DNA from: Mycobacterium sp. 236(2023) | GTDB taxonomy: Bacteria; Actinomycetota; Actinomycetes; Mycobacteriales; Mycobacteriaceae | Direction of reading: 5' to 3' | NCBI RefSeq assembly: GCF_029623955.1 | Contig: NZ_JARSBP010000004.1 | Span: forward strand, 558,001 to 622,000 | Length of the DNA: 64,000 nucleotides | Position numbers and translations under genes: made by a program | Shown: piece after piece, positions 50,173 to 59,127 of the stretch | Layout: each line of letters starts with the position of its first letter | How positions within the stretch are numbered: position 1 is the first letter of the stretch | Notes under the pieces: model-generated | Database searches by the model: none | What the model saw: the letters and a program-made list of their open reading frames with translations, nothing else | What the model was told of the DNA's origin: nothing

Positions 50173-52503
50173 ATGCCTGAAGCTCTGCAAGTCCCGATCT
50201 TGTTCGTCAGTGAACCGATCGTGCTGCCCGGAATGGTGGTGCCGATCGAGCTCGACGACGCAGCCCGCGCCGCGGTCGACGCCGCCCAAGCCAGCGAAAG
50301 CGGCAAGCTGCTCATCGCGCCGCGCCTCGACGACCGGTACCCCACCTACGGCGTGCTCGCCTCGATCGTGCAGGTCGGTCGCGTCCCCGGGGGCGGCGCC
50401 GCCGCCGTCGTCAAGGGCGAGACCCGCGCCCACATCGGATCCGGTACCACCGGACCCGGCGCGGCGTTGTGGGTGCTCGTCGACGAGATCGTTGACGCGC
50501 CGATCACCGACGAGGCCAAAACCCTTGCAGCTGAATATAAGAAGCTGCTGCTGGCGATGCTGCAGCGCCGCGAGGCGTGGCAGATCGTCGACGTGGTCAA
50601 CAAGATCACCGACCCATCGGCGCTGGCCGACACGGCCGGCTATGCGTCGTACCTCAGCGATGTCCACAAACGCGAACTTCTGGAGACCGAGGACGTGGCC
50701 GAGCGGCTGCGCCTGCTGATCTCGTGGACCGGCGAGCATCTGGCCGAGACCGAGGTGAACGACAAGATCGCCGAGGACGTCCGCGCTGGAATGGACAAGC
50801 AGCAGAAGGAATTCCTGTTACGCCAGCAGCTGAATGCGATCCGCAAGGAGCTCGGCGAATTGGGTTCTGATGGCCAGGAAGGGGAAGCCGACTACCGCGC
50901 TCGCGTGGAGTCCGCCGATCTGCCTGAGAAGGTGCGTGAGGCGGCACTGCGTGAGGTCGGCAAGCTGGAACGCTCCAGCGAGCAGAGCCCGGAGGGCGGC
51001 TGGATCCGCACCTGGCTCGACACCGTGCTCGACCTGCCGTGGAACGTCACGACCGAGGATTCGACCGACCTGAAGTCGGCGCGCGAGATTCTTGACGCCG
51101 ACCACCACGGGCTGGACGACGTCAAGGACCGCATCGTCGAGTACCTGGCCGTTCGGGCGCGCCGTTCTCAGCGCGGTCTGGCCGTCGTCGGCGGCCGTGG
51201 TTCCGGTGCCGTCATGGTGCTGGCCGGCCCTCCCGGCGTCGGTAAGACGTCGCTCGGTGAATCCGTGGCTCGCGCGTTGGGCCGCAAGTTCGTGCGCGTC
51301 GCTCTGGGCGGTGTGCGCGACGAGGCCGAGATCCGCGGACACCGACGCACGTACGTCGGTGCACTGCCGGGCCGGCTGGTGCGGGCCATCGCCGAAGCGG
51401 GATCGATGAATCCTGTTGTGCTGCTGGACGAGATCGACAAGGTGGGCTCTGACTACCGGGGCGACCCGTCGGCGGCGCTGCTCGAAGTCCTGGACCCGGC
51501 GCAGAACCACACGTTCCGCGACCACTACCTGGACCTCGACCTGGATCTGAGCGATGTGGTGTTCCTGGCGACGGCCAACGTCATCGAGAACATTCCGTCG
51601 GCCCTGCTGGACCGCATGGAGCTCGTCACGATCGACGGTTACACCGAGGACGACAAAGTCGCGATCGCGCGAGATTACCTGTTGCCCAGGCAGTCCGAGC
51701 GTGCGGCGTTGACGTCCGAGGAGGTCTCGGTGACCGACGCGGCGTTGCGCAAGATCGCCGCGGACTACACCCGGGAGCCGGGTGTGCGTCAGTTCGAACG
51801 GCTGCTGGCCAAGGCGCTGCGCAAGGCGACCACGAAGTTGGCCGTCTCGGAAGAGCCGATCACGATCGACGAACCGGATCTCGTTGAATACCTGGGCCGT
51901 CCGCGGTTCACACCGGATTCGGACGAACGGACCGCGGTGCCCGGTGTGGCGACCGGCCTGGCCGTCACGGGCCTCGGCGGCGACGTCCTCTATATCGAGG
52001 CCGGCTCCACCGAGGGTGAGTCGGGGTTGCAGCTGACGGGTCAGCTCGGCGACGTGATGAAGGAGTCGGCGCAGATCGCGCTCTCCTACGTCCGTTCGCA
52101 CGCAGCGGAACTCGGCGTCGACCCGAAGGCGCTCGACCGCAAGATCCACGTGCACGTGCCTGCCGGTGCGGTGCCCAAGGACGGCCCGTCGGCCGGTGTG
52201 ACCATGGTGACCGCGCTGGTTTCGATGGCGACCGGGCGGCAGGTGCGCGGTGACGTTGGCATGACCGGTGAGGTCACGCTGAACGGCCGGGTGCTACCGA
52301 TCGGCGGCGTGAAGCAGAAGCTGCTCGCTGCGCAGAGGGCCGGGCTGAAGACGGTCTTCATCCCGCAACGCAACGAGCCTGATCTCGACGAAGTGCCGGC
52401 CGAGGTGCTGGACGCGTTGGAGGTCAAGCCGATGACGGACGTGGCCGAGATCGTCGCGCAGGCCCTGGAGCCCGCCGAGCAGGCTGCGACCGCCGCGGCT
52501 TAA
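50173..52503 (+). CDS. lon: ATP-dependent protease Lon
   Basis: A 776-residue LonA-type AAA+ protease degrading misfolded and regulatory proteins. Domains: N-terminal substrate domain (1 to about 190), a coiled-coil helical domain (about 190-320), an ATPase with Walker A GPPGVGKTS and Walker B VVLLDEIDKV, and a protease domain with catalytic S673 (PKDGPSAGV) and K716. ATG 50173 follows GGAGG. M. tuberculosis lacks lon while M. smegmatis has it, which bears on the species. A possible HspR box lies just upstream; a long hairpin follows the stop. Confidence 0.96.
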   Translation: MPEALQVPILFVSEPIVLPGMVVPIELDDAARAAVDAAQASESGKLLIAPRLDDRYPTYGVLASIVQVGRVPGGGAAAVVKGETRAHIGSGTTGPGAALWVLVDEIVDAPITDEAKTLAAEYKKLLLAMLQRREAWQIVDVVNKITDPSALADTAGYASYLSDVHKRELLETEDVAERLRLLISWTGEHLAETEVNDKIAEDVRAGMDKQQKEFLLRQQLNAIRKELGELGSDGQEGEADYRARVESADLPEKVREAALREVGKLERSSEQSPEGGWIRTWLDTVLDLPWNVTTEDSTDLKSAREILDADHHGLDDVKDRIVEYLAVRARRSQRGLAVVGGRGSGAVMVLAGPPGVGKTSLGESVARALGRKFVRVALGGVRDEAEIRGHRRTYVGALPGRLVRAIAEAGSMNPVVLLDEIDKVGSDYRGDPSAALLEVLDPAQNHTFRDHYLDLDLDLSDVVFLATANVIENIPSALLDRMELVTIDGYTEDDKVAIARDYLLPRQSERAALTSEEVSVTDAALRKIAADYTREPGVRQFERLLAKALRKATTKLAVSEEPITIDEPDLVEYLGRPRFTPDSDERTAVPGVATGLAVTGLGGDVLYIEAGSTEGESGLQLTGQLGDVMKESAQIALSYVRSHAAELGVDPKALDRKIHVHVPAGAVPKDGPSAGVTMVTALVSMATGRQVRGDVGMTGEVTLNGRVLPIGGVKQKLLAAQRAGLKTVFIPQRNEPDLDEVPAEVLDALEVKPMTDVAEIVAQALEPAEQAATAAA

Positions 52504-52506
52504 ACG

Positions 52507-52564
52507 CGAGCAGACGCAAACTCGCACGCTTTCGGAAGAATTCGTGCGAGTTTGTGTCTGCTCG
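52507..52564 (+). terminator. Long hairpin terminator after lon
   Basis: Arms of 22 bases (52507-52528 and 52543-52564) pair with a single G-U position around a 14-base loop; the arm begins CGAGCAGACGCAAACTCGCA. It starts three bases after the lon stop. It ends 15 bases before the next start codon and just before its ribosome-binding site. The arm resembles a stem sequence I have seen repeated between genes in mycobacterial genomes. Confidence 0.85.
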
Positions 52565-52579
52565 GCAGAAAGGAGTCCC

Positions 52580-53617
52580 ATGCCGGAACGAGGTCAGCCG
52601 CTGCGCAAGCTGGGCTTTCTGACGATCGGACGATTCGACGACGGCGATCCCCGCCCGGGACATGAGGAGACACTGCAGACGATCGAGCGGGCTGAAGCGC
52701 TGGGCTTCGACACGGTGTGGGTGCGACAGCGCCACCTGCAACCCGGAATCTCGTCACCGGTGGCGATGCTCGCGGCCGCCACCCAGCGCACGTCGCGGAT
52801 CGAGCTCGGCACCGCGGTGATCCCACTGGGACTGGAGAACCCGCTGCGTCTGGCCGAAGACCTCGCGACCGTCGACATCCTGTCCGGCGGCCGGCTCAAT
52901 CCCGGTGTCTCCGTGGGCACTCCGATGATGTACGACAACTACAAGAGCGCGCTGTATCCGGACACGCATGACGTCGAGGATTTCACCAAGAAGCGGGCCG
53001 AACGGCTGCTCGACTATCTACGCGGCGAGCCGGTCAGCGATTTCGAGGGCACGCTCGGTATCGAGCAGTTCTCGCGGCGTGTGCAGCCGCACTCCCCCGG
53101 GCTGGCGTCGCGTGTCTGGTACGGCGGCGGGCTGACGTCGGCGATCTGGGCCGCCAAGAACGGCCTGAACTACCTGACGAGCAACGTCGTCAGCGCCGAG
53201 GGGTCAGAGTCGCGTGACTTCGCGACAATCCAGGCCGAGCAGATCGACGCCTTCCGGGCGCACCACGAACACCCTGAAAGTGCCCGAGTGTCACAGGGGT
53301 TGGTGGTCATCCCGACGGACTCGGCGACACCGGAACAGGTGGCCAAGTATCGGGCGTATGCCGAGGCGCGGTTGCCGCGCACCGCGCAGACGCACGGGCC
53401 GCGGGGCATGATGTTCGCCCCCGACCTGGTGGGTACGTCCGACGAGCTGGTAGAAGCGCTGCATGCGCACCCGGGCTTTCAGCGCGTGGACGAGGTCGCC
53501 TTCGCGCTGCCGTTCAGCTTCGACGCCGACGACTACGTCCAGATCGTCACCGACATGGCCGAGAGACTCGGCCCGGCTTTGGGGTGGAAGCCGGCGACTT
53601 CTGCATCAGGGTCGTGA
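52580..53617 (+). CDS. Luciferase-like (LLM) flavin-dependent oxidoreductase
   Basis: A 345-residue TIM-barrel flavoenzyme using FMN or F420. The barrel begins KLGFLTIGRFDDGDPRPGHEETLQTIERAEALGFDTVWVRQRHLQPG, and IELGTAVIPLGLENPLRLAEDLATVDILSGGRLNPGVSVGT is the family core. ATG 52580 has AAAGGAG upstream and follows the lon terminator. Cofactor and substrate are not decidable from sequence. Confidence 0.87.
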   Translation: MPERGQPLRKLGFLTIGRFDDGDPRPGHEETLQTIERAEALGFDTVWVRQRHLQPGISSPVAMLAAATQRTSRIELGTAVIPLGLENPLRLAEDLATVDILSGGRLNPGVSVGTPMMYDNYKSALYPDTHDVEDFTKKRAERLLDYLRGEPVSDFEGTLGIEQFSRRVQPHSPGLASRVWYGGGLTSAIWAAKNGLNYLTSNVVSAEGSESRDFATIQAEQIDAFRAHHEHPESARVSQGLVVIPTDSATPEQVAKYRAYAEARLPRTAQTHGPRGMMFAPDLVGTSDELVEALHAHPGFQRVDEVAFALPFSFDADDYVQIVTDMAERLGPALGWKPATSASGS

Positions 53618-53691
53618 TGTCAGAGGGTGGACAGCCCTCACGCAGGAGTCGATTGATTCCGTGCCGTCATACCCCGCGCTACCGTGGGTCG

Positions 53692-54024
53692 GTGGCCTAC
53701 GACCTCGACTTAGCCGACCGCGTCCGTGAGCTCATCGCCTCCCAGCGCAACGTCGACGAGAAGCCGATGTTCGGCGGGCTGGCCTTTCTGATCAACGGCA
53801 ACATGTCGGTCTGCGTCAGCTCGAAAGGCGGCCTCATGGTCCGTGTCCCGCCCGACGACACCGCTGATCTGCTCACCCGCGCGCACGTCGAGCCGATGAT
53901 CATGTCCGGCCGCGAAACCCGCGGCTGGATCCGGGTCGGTGTCGAGGGCCTCAAGACCAAACGCCAGCTGTCGCCATGGGTCACCCGCGGCGTCGACTAC
54001 GCGAAGAGTCTTCCCGCCAAGTGA
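53692..54024 (+). CDS. TfoX N-terminal domain protein
   Basis: A 110-residue single-domain protein of the TfoX_N family: VRELIASQRNVDEKPMFGGLAFLINGNMSVCVSSKGGLMVRV is the signature, followed by GRETRGWIRVGVEGL. In Haemophilus and Vibrio TfoX controls competence, but small actinobacterial versions have no known role. GTG 53692 is the natural start (VAYDLDLADRV); the frame is open upstream to 53584 through non-homologous sequence. Confidence 0.82.
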   Translation: MAYDLDLADRVRELIASQRNVDEKPMFGGLAFLINGNMSVCVSSKGGLMVRVPPDDTADLLTRAHVEPMIMSGRETRGWIRVGVEGLKTKRQLSPWVTRGVDYAKSLPAK

Positions 54025-54061
54025 GGCGATTCGGCGCGCCGGTGCCGGGTAGCCGGACGGT

Positions 54062-54694
54062 ATGACCACGACAACACTGGCCGGCCGGCTTCTGGACGAG
54101 GCCGGCATGACCTACGCCGAGGAAGCCGGCATCACCCTCGATGACAAGCCGATGCCACTGTTCGAGCTCCTGGTGCTGTGCATGCTCGCCAGCAAGCCCA
54201 TCGACGCGAGTATCGCCACCCAGGCGGCGCGGGAACTGTTCGGCGAGAAGCTCCGCACTCCAGACACCGCGCTGAAAGTCAACCGCCAGACGGTGATCGA
54301 CGCGTTCGGGCGGGCTTCGTATGCCCGCTATGACGAGAGCTCGGCCACCCGGCTCGTCGACATCGCGACGATGGTGCGCGACGAATACGGAGGCGACCTG
54401 CGGGAGCTGGCCAACCGCAGCGGCCACGACGTCGCAAAGGCCAAGGACCTACTCAAAGGGTTCACCGGCATCAGCGACACCGGAGCCGACATCTTTCTGC
54501 GCGAAGTGCAGGACGTGTGGACCTGGGTGCGCCCCTTCTTCGATTCGCGCGCCACCGCAGCGGCGATGGATCTCGGCTTGCCCGCAGACCCGGAGGAGTT
54601 GGCGAAGCTCGCCACAGGCGCCTGCGCACCGCTGGCCGCCGCGCTGGTGCGTGCATCGCTCGACGAAGGCCTACGAGAGAAGGTCACCCAGTAG
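54062..54694 (+). CDS. HhH-GPD (endonuclease III-like) fold protein
   Basis: A 210-residue helical protein whose pattern follows the HhH-GPD DNA glycosylase fold: FELLVLCMLASKPIDASIATQAARELF, then a hairpin region LLKGFTGISDTGADIFLREVQDVW. The catalytic Lys and the 4Fe-4S cysteines of endonuclease III are not evident, so it may bind DNA without glycosylase activity. ATG 54062 lies 37 bases after the TfoX gene, a possible DNA-related pair. The family call is moderate. Confidence 0.6.
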   Translation: MTTTTLAGRLLDEAGMTYAEEAGITLDDKPMPLFELLVLCMLASKPIDASIATQAARELFGEKLRTPDTALKVNRQTVIDAFGRASYARYDESSATRLVDIATMVRDEYGGDLRELANRSGHDVAKAKDLLKGFTGISDTGADIFLREVQDVWTWVRPFFDSRATAAAMDLGLPADPEELAKLATGACAPLAAALVRASLDEGLREKVTQ

Positions 54695-54714
54695 CCGAAT
54701 GGTCCAATGGGGGC

Positions 54715-55269
54715 ATGCGACTTCTGACGTCCGCCGCGATGGTGCTGCTGACGACCGCGTGCGCAGGCCCGACCGTCATCACCTCCGACAACTCGGTCAC
54801 GCCGACAGCTGCCGCGCCGCCGCCGCCGACCACGACGAAGCCGAGCAACGCCCACCTCGCGAACGCATTCGACTTTGCCGCCGACGTCGCCGGACGGACC
54901 GGTTACTACTTCGTCTCCCCCAGCGGCCGCTGGAAATGCGCGATCATCCCGCGCGCCTCAGCGGGCTGCCAGAACGCCAACGGGACGGCGCTCAACATCG
55001 ATGGCACCCCCGACTCGGTGACCGGCATCGTCGTCGACCGCACCGCCGACGCGACATTCGTCACCCGCGACGAGCCGGGTTTCGCGCTCGAGCCCGGCCC
55101 TGCCACCGAACTCCCGTTCAACCGGATCCTGGCCGTGGGCGGTTTCCGCTGCAATATCCAAGAGGCAAGCGGAATTTCGTGCCTGTCGGAGCTCAGCGGG
55201 AAAGGATTCACGTTCTCGGCTGAGGGATTCATCACGTCCTACACCGATGTTCCCGCCGACGCGCCCTGA
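54715..55269 (+). CDS. Small lipoprotein of unknown function
   Basis: A 184-residue probable lipoprotein: short signal peptide MRLLTSAAMVLLTTAC with lipobox Cys 16, a Thr/Pro-rich linker (about 25-45), then a globular domain (YYFVSPSGRWKCAIIPRASAGCQN) with three or four further Cys. Similar small secreted domains recur in mycobacteria. ATG 54715. It is 14 bases upstream of the malate dehydrogenase start and on the same strand, so co-transcription is likely but no functional link is seen. Confidence 0.72.
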   Translation: MRLLTSAAMVLLTTACAGPTVITSDNSVTPTAAAPPPPTTTKPSNAHLANAFDFAADVAGRTGYYFVSPSGRWKCAIIPRASAGCQNANGTALNIDGTPDSVTGIVVDRTADATFVTRDEPGFALEPGPATELPFNRILAVGGFRCNIQEASGISCLSELSGKGFTFSAEGFITSYTDVPADAP

Positions 55270-55283
55270 CTAGGTTGAAGACC

Positions 55284-56273
55284 ATGACTCGCTCCCCCGT
55301 CACCGTTGCCGTCACCGGAGCCGCAGGCCACATCGGGTACGCCGCCCTGTTCCGGATCGCCGCCGGAGCGATGCTCGGCCACGACACCCCCGTGATCCTC
55401 AGGCTCGTCGAGCTCCCCGGTGCCGTGCGCGCCGCCGAGGGTGTCGTCATGGAACTCGACGACGGCGCGTTCCCGCTGCTGGCGGCCACCGAGATCTACG
55501 ACGACCCAGTCCGCGCCTTCGACGGCGTCGACGTCGCGCTGCTCATCGGCGCGAAGCCGCGCACCAAGGGGATGGAGCGCGCGGACCTGCTCGGGGCGAA
55601 CGCCCAGATCTTCGCCGAGGCAGGCAAGGCGCTCAACGTCGGCGCGAGCGCCGACGTGCGGGTCCTCGTCGTCGGCAACCCGGCCAACACCAACGCGCTG
55701 GTGGCCTCCGCCCACGCCCCCGACATCCCCAGCGAGCGGTTCACCGCGCTGACCCGCCTCGACCACAACCGCGCCGTCGCGGCGATGTCCCGCCATGCCA
55801 AGGTGCCCGTCACCGAGATCAGCAAGATGATCATCTGGGGCAACCACTCGCCGACGCAGTACCCCGACATCTTCCACTCGACCGTCGGCGGCCGCGCGGG
55901 CGCCGACTACGCCGCCGACACCCGTTGGCTCACCGACGATTTCATCCCGACCGTGGCCCGCCGCGGCACCGCGATCATCGAGGCCCGCGGTGCCAGTTCC
56001 GCCGCGTCGGCGGCCAACGGCGCGATCGACCACATCGACGACTGGGTGCACGGCACCCCCGCCGAGGACTGGACGTCCGTCGCGCTCCCGTCCCCCGGTG
56101 TCTACGGCGTCGAGGAGGGGCTTGTCTGCTCGTTCCCGTGCCGTTCGGTCGACGGCCGCTGGGAGATCGTGGAAGGCCTTGACATCAACCCGTTCTCGCG
56201 GGCACGCATTGACGCCTCGCTCTCCGAATTGCGCGAGGAACGCGACGCGGTGGCTGCATTAGGTCTGCTGTAG
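55284..56273 (+). CDS. mdh: Malate dehydrogenase
   Basis: A 329-residue NAD-dependent malate dehydrogenase converting malate to oxaloacetate in the TCA cycle. The length equals that of M. tuberculosis Mdh (Rv1240) from ATG 55284. VAVTGAAGHIGYAALFRIA binds NAD; GNPANTNAL and LTRLDHNRA carry Asn, Arg and Asp; the catalytic His is in IWGNHSPTQYPD. A TTG nine bases upstream is possible but adds nothing homologous. Its stop abuts that of the convergent dicarboxylate symporter gene. Confidence 0.96.
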   Translation: MTRSPVTVAVTGAAGHIGYAALFRIAAGAMLGHDTPVILRLVELPGAVRAAEGVVMELDDGAFPLLAATEIYDDPVRAFDGVDVALLIGAKPRTKGMERADLLGANAQIFAEAGKALNVGASADVRVLVVGNPANTNALVASAHAPDIPSERFTALTRLDHNRAVAAMSRHAKVPVTEISKMIIWGNHSPTQYPDIFHSTVGGRAGADYAADTRWLTDDFIPTVARRGTAIIEARGASSAASAANGAIDHIDDWVHGTPAEDWTSVALPSPGVYGVEEGLVCSFPCRSVDGRWEIVEGLDINPFSRARIDASLSELREERDAVAALGLL

Positions 56274-57572
56274 TCAGTCGGCTTGGTCGGCGCGAGCCAT
56301 GGCTCCGCTGTACTCGGCCATGTCGATCTCCTCGGCGACCACCACTTTGTCGCCGTTGTAGACGTCGCGCTCGATCTCGTCGTCAGCGTTGGCGACCAGC
56401 ATCGCCACGAAGGTGTCGCCGTTGACGTTGAGGAAGGTGCGGAAGATGCCGGCGAACCAGTCGACGGCGATCAGCAGACCGACCGCCTCGAACGGCAGAT
56501 CCAGCGACGTGGCCAGGAACATCGCCACCACAGGGAAGCCGCCCGGAACCGTGATCGTGCCCATGTTCAACAGGATCGCCAAACCCATGCCCAGCACGAT
56601 CTGGCCGAGGCTCAGCTCCACGCCACCTGCCTGGGCGAGGAACATCACGACGATCATGTAATTGAGCACCGCGCCGTAGGAGCCCATCGTCAGGCCGATC
56701 GACAGCGTGAAGTTAGCGATCTTCTGGCTGACCCCGACCTTCTCGACGGTGTTGCGCAGCACCGTCGGGAACGTCACCGCCGAACTGGTTGTCGTGATCG
56801 CGATCGCGGTCTGCTCGGCCAGCTTGCCCGGCAGCAGCATCGGGTTCAGTCGGGTCCGAACCGTCACCACGACGACGAACAGCGCGAACAGGATCAGCAC
56901 GCCGATCAGCGTCGTGCCCAGATACTTCAGCGCCGTCGTCACCACCGAGAAGCCGACGTCGCCCGCCAGCGCCGCCAGAAGGCAGAACACACCGATCGGC
57001 GCGATGTACATGACGAGCCGGATCATCGTCAGCACGATCTGCTGGATGTGATCGATGAACGTCAGCACTCTGGTGTCGCCGGTCTTGTTGATCTGCGTGC
57101 GCAACGCGATGCCGAACAGCAACGAGAAGACGATGATCGGCACCATCGTCGCAGTCGACATCGCGTCGAAGATGTTGGTGGACACGAAGTTCAGCAGAGT
57201 GTCCTGCCAACCCAGCGCCTCGCCCGCCTTGTCGGCCAGGCTGGGGTCGAGCTCCTCGGTGTAGACCATGCCCGCGCCCGGCTTGATCGCCGAACTCAGT
57301 GCCCATGCGAGCACGGCTGCTACACAGGAGAATCCGAGCATCCACGAGAACGTGCGGGCAGCGATCTTGCCCGTTCCCGTGCCGGTCATCGACCCGGTCG
57401 CGACGATCACCGACGCCATCACCAGCGGCACGATCGACATCTGGATCAACCGGATGAAGAGGTCTCCGATGAACTTCAGATTGGCCGCCCAGTCTCCGAC
57501 GGCCAGTCCGAAGACGATGCCGCCGATGGCGGCGATCCCGATCTGCAGGGCAGGATGCGACAGCTTCTTCAT
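56274..57572 (-). CDS. Dicarboxylate/amino acid:cation symporter (DAACS)
   Basis: A 432-residue DctA/GltP-type Na+ or H+ symporter with about eight TM helices and two re-entrant loops. The serine-rich loop is TTTSSAVTFPTVLRN, and DWFAGIFRTFLNVNGDTFVAMLVA is the C-terminal binding segment. It likely imports C4-dicarboxylates or glutamate/aspartate. Its convergent neighbour is malate dehydrogenase, whose substrate family it might supply; this is contextual only. Confidence 0.9.
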   Translation of the reverse strand: MKKLSHPALQIGIAAIGGIVFGLAVGDWAANLKFIGDLFIRLIQMSIVPLVMASVIVATGSMTGTGTGKIAARTFSWMLGFSCVAAVLAWALSSAIKPGAGMVYTEELDPSLADKAGEALGWQDTLLNFVSTNIFDAMSTATMVPIIVFSLLFGIALRTQINKTGDTRVLTFIDHIQQIVLTMIRLVMYIAPIGVFCLLAALAGDVGFSVVTTALKYLGTTLIGVLILFALFVVVVTVRTRLNPMLLPGKLAEQTAIAITTTSSAVTFPTVLRNTVEKVGVSQKIANFTLSIGLTMGSYGAVLNYMIVVMFLAQAGGVELSLGQIVLGMGLAILLNMGTITVPGGFPVVAMFLATSLDLPFEAVGLLIAVDWFAGIFRTFLNVNGDTFVAMLVANADDEIERDVYNGDKVVVAEEIDMAEYSGAMARADQAD

Positions 57573-57638
57573 GCGATCTGAAGCTATGTCGTGGCGGCTA
57601 CACGGATGTGCCGCCCGGGTGACAGCCGCGTTACCGGG

Positions 57639-59114
57639 TCACTCCAAGGTGGCGGTCCCGTCGTCGTTGACGCGAACCGACGCCCCGGCGATGTCCTCGG
57701 CCACCGACGCCGCAGCCTGGTCGGTACTGGTGATCACGGCGAGGACGCGGGCGTCCTCAGGAGTGCGTACGGCGAGGAACGCCTTCTCGGGGACCCCGTC
57801 GCGACCGACGGGCGTGGTCCACGTCTCCACCGTGGCGACGCCGCTCCAATCGACCACCGCGGCGCGTGTGGGCTCGCGGTCGACGTCTGATTGGACGTCC
57901 TCCCAGCGGAACTCATGGGCCGGCGGCTCGGTCCCGTACACACCGAAACTGTGCTTGGTCAGGTAGCCGCCGTTGGCGGTGATCAGCCCGCGGGTGCCAG
58001 GGTTGGCCGTCAGACGTTCGGCCATCGTCGCGATGGAGTGGGTGACGTAGTTGTTCCACGGCCCACCGGCAAACGTCAGGCCGCCCGTGACCGTCAACGG
58101 ACGGTCGGGGTCGCCGATCGGCAGGCCGAGTTCGTTGGCGGCCACCTGCACCGCGGAGGGAAAGCACGAATACACGTCGACAAAATCCATCTCGTCGACA
58201 CCTGCGCCCGCCAGCTCGAGCGCCCGATTGCCCGCGATGCGGATCGCCGGCGACGTGTGGAACTCGGCCCGCTCACCGATCGCGTACGTGTCGTGCGAGT
58301 CCGCCCCGGAATACGGGAAAACCCAACGCTCCGAAGGGATCTGGAGGTACTGCGCCTTCTCCACCGACGTCAGGATCAGTACCGCGCCCTGGTCGACCAT
58401 GTTGTTGGAGTTCATCAGCTTTGTGTAGGGCCAGCTGATCATCCGGTTCTTCGGCGACGGCTCGACGATCTCCTCGGCGGTCAGCGCATCCTGGCTCCAC
58501 GCGTGCGGATTGGTCGCGGCGACAGCCGAGAACTGCGCCCACAGCTCGCCGATGCGCCTGCGGTGTTCGCCGGGTGACTCCCCCGCCGCGATGCGCACCG
58601 CCTGCTCGAACATCGGATAGACGTACGCGGGACGGTCGAGGTGGATCTTGAGGTCGCCGGGGCCCGCCATCGGCATGTTCTCGTCGGAGCCCGGTGCCAG
58701 CGGCACCGATTCGTCCTGCTTGGTACCGACGTACTTGTGCCCCGCGGCGCGTACCCGGGTCCGGGTCCGCCACGTCTCCGCACCGGCGATCAGCACGACG
58801 TCGTGCTTGCCCTGCTGGATGTCCAGACAGGCATGGTTGACCAGTGTCTGTGGCACGTTGCCGCCGATGCCGGTGTAGCGTGTCGCCGCCTTGTCGGCGC
58901 GGATACGCTGTGCGAGAAGCAATCCCGGGTCCCGGTAGCGCCACGACAGCAGATTGACCACGCGCACGGCGTCGACGGCCTCGAGCACGCGCGGATCGGC
59001 GGCCGCTCGCGCGGCGGCGACCATCAGGTCGACGGGCTCGACGGAGGGATCTTCCGTGCGCTGGTTGACCTGGCCGTAGCCGACGAGGACCGGCGTCCTG
59101 GGGTCGATGGGCAT
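57639..59114 (-). CDS. Thiolase-like acetyl-CoA acetyltransferase-family protein (Rv1867 type)
   Basis: A 491-residue thiolase-superfamily protein with a C-terminal extension that looks OB- or beta-type. The core shows GGNVPQTLVNHACLDIQQGKHDVVLIAGAETW, DFVDVYSCFPSAVQVAANELGLP and NGGYLTKHSFGVYG. The canonical nucleophile Cys motif of thiolases is not evident, so condensing activity is uncertain. It matches, as I recall, M. tuberculosis Rv1867 (494 residues). It begins 13 bases after the CoA-transferase gene, the same order as Rv1866-Rv1867. Confidence 0.78.
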   Translation of the reverse strand: MPIDPRTPVLVGYGQVNQRTEDPSVEPVDLMVAAARAAADPRVLEAVDAVRVVNLLSWRYRDPGLLLAQRIRADKAATRYTGIGGNVPQTLVNHACLDIQQGKHDVVLIAGAETWRTRTRVRAAGHKYVGTKQDESVPLAPGSDENMPMAGPGDLKIHLDRPAYVYPMFEQAVRIAAGESPGEHRRRIGELWAQFSAVAATNPHAWSQDALTAEEIVEPSPKNRMISWPYTKLMNSNNMVDQGAVLILTSVEKAQYLQIPSERWVFPYSGADSHDTYAIGERAEFHTSPAIRIAGNRALELAGAGVDEMDFVDVYSCFPSAVQVAANELGLPIGDPDRPLTVTGGLTFAGGPWNNYVTHSIATMAERLTANPGTRGLITANGGYLTKHSFGVYGTEPPAHEFRWEDVQSDVDREPTRAAVVDWSGVATVETWTTPVGRDGVPEKAFLAVRTPEDARVLAVITSTDQAAASVAEDIAGASVRVNDDGTATLE

Positions 59115-59127
59115 GCGGGAGTGCCTC

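Noticed and set aside
50818..52155. Reverse-strand open frame of 445 codons over lon
   Set aside because: Antisense to the conserved ATPase and protease domains of Lon; no motif of its own.
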